Made by a program: the position numbers and the translations under genes. From CAZJCK01 sp964544635 (GTDB taxonomy: Bacteria; Zixibacteria; MSB-5A5; GN15; FEB-12), in contig CAZJCK010000062.1 of the NCBI GenBank assembly GCA_964544635.1, positions 1-21,259 of the forward strand: a DNA stretch of 21,259 nucleotides, in the 5' to 3' direction. Numbering within the stretch: the stretch's first letter is position 1; every line of letters begins with the position of its first letter. Below are positions 14,620 through 21,259 of this stretch, one piece after another. The notes beneath the pieces are model-generated. The model was not told where the DNA came from and did not search any database. It worked only from the letters and a program-made list of their open reading frames with translations.

Positions 14620-15840
14620 ATGAACAAGAAGCACAACAACCTAATCCTCCTCGGCATGATCGTCGGCGCTATTCTGGGCGTCATCGGCGGCTACTTCCTG
14701 CCCGCCCTTTTCCTCGGTACCGACTTCCTGGGCACCCTTTTCCTCAACGCGCTCAAAATGGTTGTCGTGCCGCTCATCGTCGCCTCCATGATCGTCGGCG
14801 TCACCGGCCTCGGCGACATCCGCAAACTCGGCCCCACCGCCGGCAAGACCGTGCTTTACTACCTCGTTACAACCAGTTTTTCGGTCTTTATCGGCATCGT
14901 GCTGGTTAACATCTTCGTGCCGGGGGAGGGGATCGACGGTTTCGGAGCGGTAGCGCCGGATATCATTGCGGAAGCTGAGGGCAAGACGCTGAAAGATGTT
15001 CTGGTCGGCCTGCTGCCGGCCAACCTGATCAAGGCCGCCGCCGAGGCCGATATCCTCCCGCTCATCGTCTTCTCGCTGCTGTTTGGCGGTGTCCTGACCG
15101 CTCTGGGCAAGCGGGGCGAACCGGTCATCGCTGTCTTCGAGGGTATCAATGAAGCGATGATGCGCATTGTCCATCTTATCATCTACTTCGCGCCGATCGG
15201 TGTTATGTCGCTGATCGGCACCATTGTCGCCGAGAAACGCGACGAACTGGGCGAGCTGTTCTCGAGTCTCGGTATGTACTCGCTGACAGTGCTGCTCGGT
15301 CTGCTCATCCACGCCACAATCGTCCTGCCGCTCATACTCAAGATTCGCGGCAAACGGCAACCGTTCCGCTACTTTGCCAATATGGGCGAGGCCCTGACGA
15401 CCGCTTTCACGACGGCATCATCATCGGCCACACTGCCGGTCACGATGGAAGCGGTGGAGGCGAAGAATGAAGTCGATGCCCGCGCGGCGTCGTTTGTCCT
15501 GCCGCTCGGTGCGACCATTAATATGGACGGTACCGCTATGTATGAAGCGGTCGCCGCTATTTTCATCGCACAGGTGTATGGCGTCGACCTGACAATGGGC
15601 CAGCAGGTAATCATCTTCCTTACCGCCACCCTCGCCTCAATCGGCGCGGCCGGCATCCCACACGCCGGGACTGTCATGATGGTAACCGTACTTGCCGCCG
15701 TGAATCTCCCGATGGAGGGGATAGGCTTGATCTTCGCCGTCGACTGGTTCCTCGACCGCTGTCGCACGACGGTAAACGTCTGGGGTGACTCGATCGGCGC
15801 CGCCGTCATCGCCGAGACCAGAGAATTCAAGAACGGTTGA
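14620..15840 (+). CDS. Dicarboxylate/amino acid:cation symporter (DAACS)
   Basis: A 406-residue inner-membrane transporter of the GltP/DctA/GltPh family, importing acidic amino acids or C4-dicarboxylates with Na+ or H+. The family's functional elements are all present: serine-rich HP1 TTASSSATLPVT (264-275), NMDGT of TM7 (301-305), HP2 tip AAGIPHAG (343-350), and TM8 DWFLDRCRTTVNVWGD (375-390). By analogy with GltPh, Asp379, Arg382, Asn386 and Asp390 correspond to substrate and cation ligands. The arginine favours a substrate with a side-chain carboxylate (glutamate, aspartate, succinate and the like). Length is normal. The ribosome site is weak (AGCCGG). It stands alone, converging on the M16 protease gene. 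Confidence 0.92.
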   Translation: MNKKHNNLILLGMIVGAILGVIGGYFLPALFLGTDFLGTLFLNALKMVVVPLIVASMIVGVTGLGDIRKLGPTAGKTVLYYLVTTSFSVFIGIVLVNIFVPGEGIDGFGAVAPDIIAEAEGKTLKDVLVGLLPANLIKAAAEADILPLIVFSLLFGGVLTALGKRGEPVIAVFEGINEAMMRIVHLIIYFAPIGVMSLIGTIVAEKRDELGELFSSLGMYSLTVLLGLLIHATIVLPLILKIRGKRQPFRYFANMGEALTTAFTTASSSATLPVTMEAVEAKNEVDARAASFVLPLGATINMDGTAMYEAVAAIFIAQVYGVDLTMGQQVIIFLTATLASIGAAGIPHAGTVMMVTVLAAVNLPMEGIGLIFAVDWFLDRCRTTVNVWGDSIGAAVIAETREFKNG

Positions 15841-15868
15841 TGCTGCGCGACGCCGGCGCGGCTTCAAC

Positions 15869-15905
15869 AGGTCATCCCGGACAAGGCCCGACACAGCCGG
15901 GACGG
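15869..15905. repeat. REP-like intergenic palindrome
   Basis: TCATCCCGG and CCGGGA pair across 16 bases (about 15872-15902) between the convergent symporter and protease genes. The TCATCCCGG start resembles widespread dispersed intergenic palindromes of other bacteria. It could also serve as a weak bidirectional terminator. No gene is visible in 15841-15970. Confidence 0.3.
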
Positions 15906-15970
15906 AGGTTCGGGACCCATTGTTCCATTATTACAGATCCTCTGCCCACCCGATCACGTTTGCTTACTGT

Positions 15971-18900
15971 CTAATGCACCAGCCAGTAATCCCGCGGATA
16001 CAAACGATACACCTTTGCATCTTTGCTCTCAACTGAACCAAGATACTGATTATACGAGTCCATTTGACCGTCCGGCCCGATCACGAAATACAACGCCGTC
16101 GCCGACTGACTCGCCGTCGCACCATACCCCGGCAGCACCGGACCGTACACCTCCGGCATCAGGTTGTGCAGGCTGCGATACAGGTCATCATCCTGTTTCA
16201 GATCGAGAACGGTTTGACGGAAGCCACGCACCTTCTCCGGCGTGACGCCATCGGCCAGGTCGGCCGCCATGGCCCGGCCACGCCCTTCGTAATCCGACGC
16301 CGCCCGGTTGCGACTGAACGCCTGCGCCACGGCATACTCGGCCAGCGAAGGATCGTACGGTGCAGCCTTTAACTGGTCGACCACGAACTGCATCGTCTGT
16401 GCCAAATCAGGGCAGCGCTCGGCGTAGTAGACGATCCGTCCCATACCCTCCGCGCTCCGTAGTCCGTTGGAGTAGGCCAGTCCGGCCGACCACGTCTTCA
16501 TGAACATCGAATGCGCCCCGCCGCCGCCGTAGAGTCGGGCCGCGACGAATTCGCGGACGGTCTCAGTATTATAGTCGTGGTAGTGTGCGCAGTCGACGGT
16601 GTTGATATGCACGCCGCTGCGCGTGTTATTGTTGATCAAACCGACAAACTGCGGCTTGCTGTCAAACGGTTCGCGCTCGCCCAGCCGCGCGTAAATAACA
16701 TCGTCACCGTCATACGTATACCGTACCGCCGAATCCGACGGGAACGATGCCACCAGCTTGTCAACCGTCGCCTTCAGCCTGCCGGCATCCGTCGAATTGG
16801 CGACCACGTACGACCGCACATTACCCTGGTTGCGCAGCAGGCGGAGGGTTTCCTTCAGCTGCGCCAGGGCGTCGGATGGCGCCACGGCAAGGTCGCGACT
16901 CATCTGGTTGGCGAGGTAGCGCAGATCGTCGGCCAGCGAGTTGTCAGGCAGATCCGACAACGTCAGGGTCAGGTCGCGCGCCGCCGCCTTTACAAGATCA
17001 TACTCTGAGGATTCCGACTTTGCCTTTAAGAACGTGGACAATTTGTCCCGGTCAATATCATGCAGCTGCTTCTTGAAATCCTCCATGAACATGACGAACG
17101 CCATCTGGTCGTCGCGCGACGCTGCCTCTTTGAGCAGCCAGCGCAGACGGTGGGCGTTGTGCGCCCGTGTCAGGAACGACTCGGTCGCCAGAAGCAGCTT
17201 GTTGTCCTGTTTCCAGAAAGCATACGCCGGGTCGTTTACCCACGACTCTTCCGACCCCCGCATCCGGTTGCGCATTGAGGAAAGGGCGAGGTCGACGGCA
17301 TCACGAATTCGCGAAAGGTTTTCGACCCGCCAGTCGGGCGACCTCATCACCGCCTCCAGCCACTGCATCGCCCGCTGCGACTCCTCGGCATTACTTCCGG
17401 CCGCTTCGACCTGCAACTCGATCCGCTCGGTGCGGTAGTTGCTCGTGTAGTATGCGCTCAGGCTGGAAATCTCGCGGCGCAGCGCCTCGGTCATTTCGTC
17501 GTACGCTACCGGCTCACCGTCCATGATCACACCCACACTGGTCATCAGGCTGGGCAGCATCGAGACATAGACCAAAAGCGACTCCGGCACGCTGTACATG
17601 TCAAACACCAGCCCGGCGGTGCCGCTGGTGATATTGTCAAAGGTCGATACCACCGAGGCGCCGCCGCCCGGCATCGCTTCAACCGAGTAGATTAGTTGTT
17701 CGTCGAGCGTCATCGGCGGATCCTCGACAAACCCCGGCATCTCGATCGTCGCCGCTTCCTTATCGATGATCTCAGTCCCTTCGTCATACTCTTGCTTGTA
17801 CTGCGCGATGGCGGCATCACGGCTGCTCACGCCGTAGCGCTCCATGAGGGAGATGACGAATGATTCGATCCGCGTCTCGCGTTCCTTCTCCGACTGCTCC
17901 AGCAGCTTCGGGTCGGGGCGCGACGCTGCCGCATACGGTTCGATCTTGGTCAACCGCCACTTGCGTATCAGTTCCGCCCAGACATTGCCGTCCGAAGCCA
18001 AACGCCGCTCTGCCTTGTCAAAGGTGTCATCCATCGCCAACTGGCGCTCGAAGCCGCCGATATCGTGCAACTGGCGCAGGTGTTCCATCCACTGCGACCC
18101 GCTGCCACGGAACCCAAAGCCCGGGGGAGAGTTGAGAAACTGGCGGAGATTTCGACGGTCCTGCACCACCTGGCTGTTGACGCGATCATTGAACGCCTGC
18201 AACTGGTCGGAGCCGACTTCATACGCGGCGATTTTCTTCAGTTCGCCGATCAATACCGAGCGAACTGAGTCAATCATTGTTTCGGTCAGGTTTTCCACGG
18301 CCACATTGTTGAAACCGACATACACCGCCCGGCCCGGGTAGTCCGGCGTCCAGACGAACACCGACGAGGCGCCGATATTGATGTCGCGCGTCTCTGAGTT
18401 GATGAACCGACGGTAAAGATTTGAGGTCTGGCCCGACCCATAGTTGCTCAGGAACAGCTCGAACAGGTAGCTCTCCACCGCGTCCATCTCCTGCACCGGC
18501 GGCCAGGCAAAGGTCAGCAGTCCCGGCTCAGTTGGATTCTGGTGGGGGAAACTGACCATGCGAATAGCTCCATAGGGCGCCGAATTCGGCTCCGGCAGGC
18601 GTTTGTACAGCCGCGCCGGATCCTCGCCAACGGTCGCATCCGGATCGATGCGCTCGAGAATAGCTGAGATGCGTTCGAGGAACGCCGCCAGTTCGATCTC
18701 GTTGGGGATCGATACCACCGTCCCCATATTGTTCAACTGGTAGGCGTCCGACTGAAACTTACGCATCTGCTCGACCGTCATGGTGCGGATCGCCGACGGT
18801 TCGCCGCCCGACGACAACGAGAGCGGGTGCCCCGCCCCATACAGCAGGTCGTCCAGAGCGTCGTATAAGCGTGCCCACGGCCGTTCGTAGCTGCTTACCA

Positions 18901-19474
18901 TTTCGTTGTAGACAGTGCCCTTTTCCTCAAGACGAATGGTCGAGTCCTCCGGGTTGATCGAGTAGCCGATGTTGGCCACTTCGCGGCGGATCTCCTCAGC
19001 ACTGTAGTTGGGGTGAATCATCGCATACAACTTGGCCTCGAAAAGGGAGAAGAACGACTCGGTCCCGGCCGGCGCGTTAAAATGGTAGCAGGTTTCCAGC
19101 TGACGGGTGAAAGCCGATGACGACCCCAGCGACATATCCTCCAGCGAGGCCACAAAGCGACCCCGCGTCCCTTTGCCCAGGAGCAGGTGTTCGCAGGTAT
19201 GCGGTTCTCCCTGGTTGGACGGTGGGATCGAGTTGACCCACGTAAACGCCTGTGGCACCGACTGGATGCGCAGGAGATCGAGAATGAAGCCGCTCGGGAG
19301 GTGGCGGAAGCGTGCTCCCATCGGCTGCTGGTTGGCATTCAGATAGACCGCCTCAGTTGAAAAATCGGCGACCGTCTGCTCTGCAGTGAGGTCGTTCAGG
19401 GTCACGGCTGTGCCATCACCTGACAGCCCCAGAAAAGCGGCCAGACACACGGCGGCAACAAGGCTGGTTTTCAT
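15971..19474 (-). CDS. Secreted M16C-like zinc metallopeptidase
   Basis: A 1167-residue exported peptidase of the insulinase/pitrilysin clan, closest in plan to the presequence-protease (M16C) branch. A signal peptide covers about 1-22. The inverted zinc motif HTCEH is at 92-96 (His92, Glu95, His96). The third zinc ligand is Glu191 in EEKGTVYNEM, 95 residues after the second His, as expected for M16C. The enzyme should therefore be active. Two catalytic-chamber halves follow, with helical segments around 540-620 that probably form the hinge. Such enzymes degrade unfolded peptides up to a few dozen residues; here it would act outside the cytoplasm. The frame opens at 19489, but GGAGGAG six bases before the ATG at 19474, and the signal peptide, fix the start. 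A divergent ROK kinase gene lies upstream. Confidence 0.9.
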   Translation of the reverse strand: MKTSLVAAVCLAAFLGLSGDGTAVTLNDLTAEQTVADFSTEAVYLNANQQPMGARFRHLPSGFILDLLRIQSVPQAFTWVNSIPPSNQGEPHTCEHLLLGKGTRGRFVASLEDMSLGSSSAFTRQLETCYHFNAPAGTESFFSLFEAKLYAMIHPNYSAEEIRREVANIGYSINPEDSTIRLEEKGTVYNEMVSSYERPWARLYDALDDLLYGAGHPLSLSSGGEPSAIRTMTVEQMRKFQSDAYQLNNMGTVVSIPNEIELAAFLERISAILERIDPDATVGEDPARLYKRLPEPNSAPYGAIRMVSFPHQNPTEPGLLTFAWPPVQEMDAVESYLFELFLSNYGSGQTSNLYRRFINSETRDINIGASSVFVWTPDYPGRAVYVGFNNVAVENLTETMIDSVRSVLIGELKKIAAYEVGSDQLQAFNDRVNSQVVQDRRNLRQFLNSPPGFGFRGSGSQWMEHLRQLHDIGGFERQLAMDDTFDKAERRLASDGNVWAELIRKWRLTKIEPYAAASRPDPKLLEQSEKERETRIESFVISLMERYGVSSRDAAIAQYKQEYDEGTEIIDKEAATIEMPGFVEDPPMTLDEQLIYSVEAMPGGGASVVSTFDNITSGTAGLVFDMYSVPESLLVYVSMLPSLMTSVGVIMDGEPVAYDEMTEALRREISSLSAYYTSNYRTERIELQVEAAGSNAEESQRAMQWLEAVMRSPDWRVENLSRIRDAVDLALSSMRNRMRGSEESWVNDPAYAFWKQDNKLLLATESFLTRAHNAHRLRWLLKEAASRDDQMAFVMFMEDFKKQLHDIDRDKLSTFLKAKSESSEYDLVKAAARDLTLTLSDLPDNSLADDLRYLANQMSRDLAVAPSDALAQLKETLRLLRNQGNVRSYVVANSTDAGRLKATVDKLVASFPSDSAVRYTYDGDDVIYARLGEREPFDSKPQFVGLINNNTRSGVHINTVDCAHYHDYNTETVREFVAARLYGGGGAHSMFMKTWSAGLAYSNGLRSAEGMGRIVYYAERCPDLAQTMQFVVDQLKAAPYDPSLAEYAVAQAFSRNRAASDYEGRGRAMAADLADGVTPEKVRGFRQTVLDLKQDDDLYRSLHNLMPEVYGPVLPGYGATASQSATALYFVIGPDGQMDSYNQYLGSVESKDAKVYRLYPRDYWLVH

Positions 19475-19480
19475 GAGTCT

Positions 19481-19487
19481 CTCCTCC
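19481..19487 (-). promoter_or_regulatory. Strong ribosome binding site of M16 gene
   Basis: GGAGGAG on the minus strand, six bases before the ATG at 19474. It overlaps the earlier in-frame ATG at 19489 and excludes it as the main start. Confidence 0.75.
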
Positions 19488-19560
19488 ATTGGGGCGGCAG
19501 TCCGATGGCGGCCCCGGCTTATCGCGAACGGTTGTCGTTAACAGTGTCATGATACGACGT

Positions 19561-19589
19561 AAAGTAGCACAGTACTGTCCATTACGCAA
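19561..19589 (-). promoter_or_regulatory. Possible promoter of the M16 gene
   Basis: Reading leftward, TTGCGT (19589-19584), 17 bases and TACTTT (19566-19561). It is weaker than the other promoters in the window. Confidence 0.35.
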
Positions 19590-19631
19590 TTGTCTGTCAC
19601 AGCACCGGCCGCCCACTACCCTGTTTTTGTC

Positions 19632-19660
19632 TTGACTCGCCAACGACTTACGGATATCAT
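19632..19660 (+). promoter_or_regulatory. Promoter of the ROK kinase operon
   Basis: TTGACT (19632-19637), 17 bases and TATCAT (19655-19660), about 100 bases before the kinase ATG. Confidence 0.6.
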
Positions 19661-19760
19661 GCGGACCGATTTTGAACGTTGAAGTGCGGCTTCCAGGCCG
19701 GTGGTCGATCGCGCAGTATGGTATCGAACCGTTTACGAGCTAAAAGGATACGACGGGCCA

Positions 19761-20732
19761 ATGGCAGATCAGGAAGTGTACGCCGGGATCGATATCGGCG
19801 GAACCAGCATAAAATTCGGACTCATCGACAAACAGGGCAAAGTACTGCACCGTCAGCAACGCCCCACCCTCGCTGACCGCGGCGCCACCCCGCTCTTGCA
19901 TCTCGTCACCAACATCGGCGAACAGCTCATGTACTACGCCGCGGAAGAAAACTACGAAGTCCGCTATCTCGGTGTCGGCACGCCGGGCGCTGTCAATGCC
20001 AGGACCGGCAAGATTATCGGCCCCTCCCCCAATATCCCCGGCTGGCAGGGTATCGAACTGGGGGAGACCCTCCGCGATCGCCTCAATATGACCGTCTGGG
20101 TCGACAACGATGTCAACACCATGGCTCTCGCCGAGAGCCGCTTTGGCGCCGCAACCGGGGCCGACTCGGTTATCTGCGTTACCCTCGGTACCGGTGTCGG
20201 TGGCGGCGTGATTATCAACGGCAAGGTCTGGCGCGGCTCGACCAGCTCGGCCGGTGAACTGGGGCACATGACGATCAACTTCGACGGTCCCAAGTGCGCC
20301 TGCGGCGGCAAGGGTCATATTGAATCGTACTGCTCCTCGCAGGCGATTATTAAGCGCCTTAAGAGTAGAGTCGGCGGCACGTTAACACCGGAACTTGAAG
20401 AGGTACTTGAAGGCGATCTGGAGAACCTGACGGTCAAGAAGCTATTCGCCGCCCTCAGGAAAGGCTGCGAGGTGTCCAAGTCGGTAGTCGAAGAAACTGC
20501 CGACTACCTCGGTATCGGTCTGGGCGGTATCGTCAACCTGATCAACCCCGATACCGTTGTCGTTGGCGGCGGCGTCTCGGAAGGCGGTGGCGGTTTCATC
20601 GAAGCTGTCAGTGCCTCGATTCGGAAACATGCCTTCGATTCCGCCGTAGAAAAGCTACACGTTATTAAAGCCTCACTGGGCAACGACGCCGGTTTTATTG
20701 GCGCCGGCCTGCTGGGCGAAGATATGGGATAA
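19761..20732 (+). CDS. ROK-family sugar kinase (glucokinase-like)
   Basis: A 323-residue cytoplasmic kinase that phosphorylates a hexose (probably glucose or N-acetyl-hexosamine) with ATP. Phosphate-binding loop DIGGTSIKFG is at 11-20, catalytic Asp117 in WVDNDVNT, the second phosphate loop TLGTGVGGG at 141-149, and the zinc/sugar site is GELGH (Glu166, His169) plus KCACGGKGHIE (Cys179, Cys181). The usual third cysteine of CxCGxxGCxE is His186, a variant that could still bind zinc. The frame is open from 19701, but the ATG at 19761 begins the typical ROK N-terminus and has AAGGA 12 bases upstream. Sugar specificity is not certain from sequence. It is followed by a small membrane-protein gene after a three-base gap. 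Confidence 0.9.
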   Translation: MADQEVYAGIDIGGTSIKFGLIDKQGKVLHRQQRPTLADRGATPLLHLVTNIGEQLMYYAAEENYEVRYLGVGTPGAVNARTGKIIGPSPNIPGWQGIELGETLRDRLNMTVWVDNDVNTMALAESRFGAATGADSVICVTLGTGVGGGVIINGKVWRGSTSSAGELGHMTINFDGPKCACGGKGHIESYCSSQAIIKRLKSRVGGTLTPELEEVLEGDLENLTVKKLFAALRKGCEVSKSVVEETADYLGIGLGGIVNLINPDTVVVGGGVSEGGGGFIEAVSASIRKHAFDSAVEKLHVIKASLGNDAGFIGAGLLGEDMG

Positions 20733-20735
20733 CCG

Positions 20736-21137
20736 ATGAGCACTCCGACCGCCGAAGAGCACCAGACGAAACATCACGACGACCGCCCCCTCACCTTCAA
20801 ACTGGCCAACTGGTGGGGCTTTATCTTCGCCGGCATGTACCTGTTGTACGGTGTGGTTAAGATCATCCTCAGCTTCCTTGATCGCAACTACGACTCGATG
20901 GCCTCGCCGATCGGCTTTGCCATTATCGGCGCCATCCTGATGGGTCTGGCCTATGGTTTTCGGGAGTCGAAGAAGTGGGGATGGTTCGGTTTAATCGGTA
21001 TCAACGGCCTGGTTGTGATTCTCTCGATCATCAATGTTACCAGGTTTGAGTATGCCGTTCTCCTGGTGATTTCGGCCGGCGCGCTGTACGCGTTGTTTGC
21101 TCCGCAGACCAAAGCGTATCTGGCGAGCCACGGCTAA
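20736..21137 (+). CDS. Four-helix membrane protein of unknown function
   Basis: A 133-residue inner-membrane protein I do not recognise. The first 20 residues are polar, with a His-rich HQTKHHDD stretch. Four hydrophobic helices follow at about 25-47, 57-75, 82-98 and 104-122, with RESKKWGW between the second and third. It begins three bases after the kinase stop, so it is almost certainly cotranscribed and perhaps translationally coupled; its own ribosome site is poor. Nothing in the sequence links it to sugar metabolism beyond the position. Confidence 0.75.
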   Translation: MSTPTAEEHQTKHHDDRPLTFKLANWWGFIFAGMYLLYGVVKIILSFLDRNYDSMASPIGFAIIGAILMGLAYGFRESKKWGWFGLIGINGLVVILSIINVTRFEYAVLLVISAGALYALFAPQTKAYLASHG

Positions 21138-21144
21138 ATTTCGT

Positions 21145-21173
21145 TTGACATCATCCGAAAATTCTATTTATTG
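21145..21173 (+). promoter_or_regulatory. Possible tRNA promoter
   Basis: TTGACA (21145-21150) is exact. The T/A-rich run TATTTATTG (21165-21173) holds an imperfect -10 (TTTATT at 16 bases or TTATTG at 17). It lies 34 bases before the mature tRNA start. Confidence 0.45.
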
Positions 21174-21178
21174 GCGGC

Positions 21179-21199
21179 TCAGGCGATTATAGAGCCTGA
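21179..21199 (+). terminator. Hairpin between membrane-protein gene and tRNA
   Basis: TCAGGC pairs with GCCTGA across a nine-base loop. No T-tract follows, so termination of the kinase operon is only one option. It may instead be structure in the 5' leader of the tRNA precursor. Confidence 0.3.
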
Positions 21200-21206
21200 C
21201 GACGTT

Positions 21207-21259
<53 letters not shown>

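Overview
The window looks like a 21 kb scaffold piece from an uncultured, double-membraned (diderm) bacterium of the FCB/Zixibacteria kind. This is inference from family content: an MlaEFD lipid-transport cassette, secreted proteins with signal peptides, a PEP-CTERM protein, SBBP-repeat and thrombospondin-type-3 proteins ending in dockerin-like doublets, paired secreted amidohydrolases and a secreted M16 protease. No rRNA or marker protein here fixes the phylum. A 10-N gap at 12249-12258 shows this is assembled scaffold sequence.

Layout, left to right. 1-416 has no convincing gene, only strong hairpins. On the minus strand follow a PEP-CTERM protein (417-1019) and a ThiI/MnmA-like PP-loop tRNA-thiolation enzyme (1260-2285). 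Divergently on the plus strand lies mlaE-mlaF-mlaD (2525-4998), the inner-membrane ABC part of a phospholipid transporter. Minus-strand genes then run from 14371 back to 5168: a TSP3/dockerin-like surface protein (13253-14371), a large SBBP/TSP3/dockerin-like surface protein broken by the gap (9842-13016), and two translationally coupled secreted amidohydrolases (6478-9621 and 5168-6478). At 14.4-14.6 kb the direction diverges again: a DAACS-type dicarboxylate/amino-acid symporter (14620-15840, plus) converges on a 1167-residue secreted M16C-like zinc protease (15971-19474, minus). Divergent from the protease is a ROK sugar kinase followed by a small four-helix membrane protein (19761-21137, plus). 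The window ends inside a tRNA-Phe gene (21207 onward).

How they fit together. Much of the coding capacity is for export or envelope work: lipid transport, Ca-binding surface proteins, secreted hydrolases and peptidase, and an uptake system for acidic amino acids or dicarboxylates. Secreted proteolysis (M16), secreted amidohydrolases and the symporter would suit a scavenging lifestyle, but this functional link is inference.

Most notable observations. (1) The TSP3 block of the large surface protein is exactly ten 23-residue units arranged as (ABBAB) twice, a 345-bp segmental duplication. The neighbouring surface gene carries the matching BBAB run in front of the same dockerin-like end. (2) Of three amidohydrolase domains in the coupled pair, only one keeps the metal-binding histidines. 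(3) An AT-rich, foreign-looking piece of about 90 bp sits beside the scaffold gap and probably does not belong there. (4) Several well-formed sigma70-type promoters are visible, one with a palindrome between its -35 and -10 elements.
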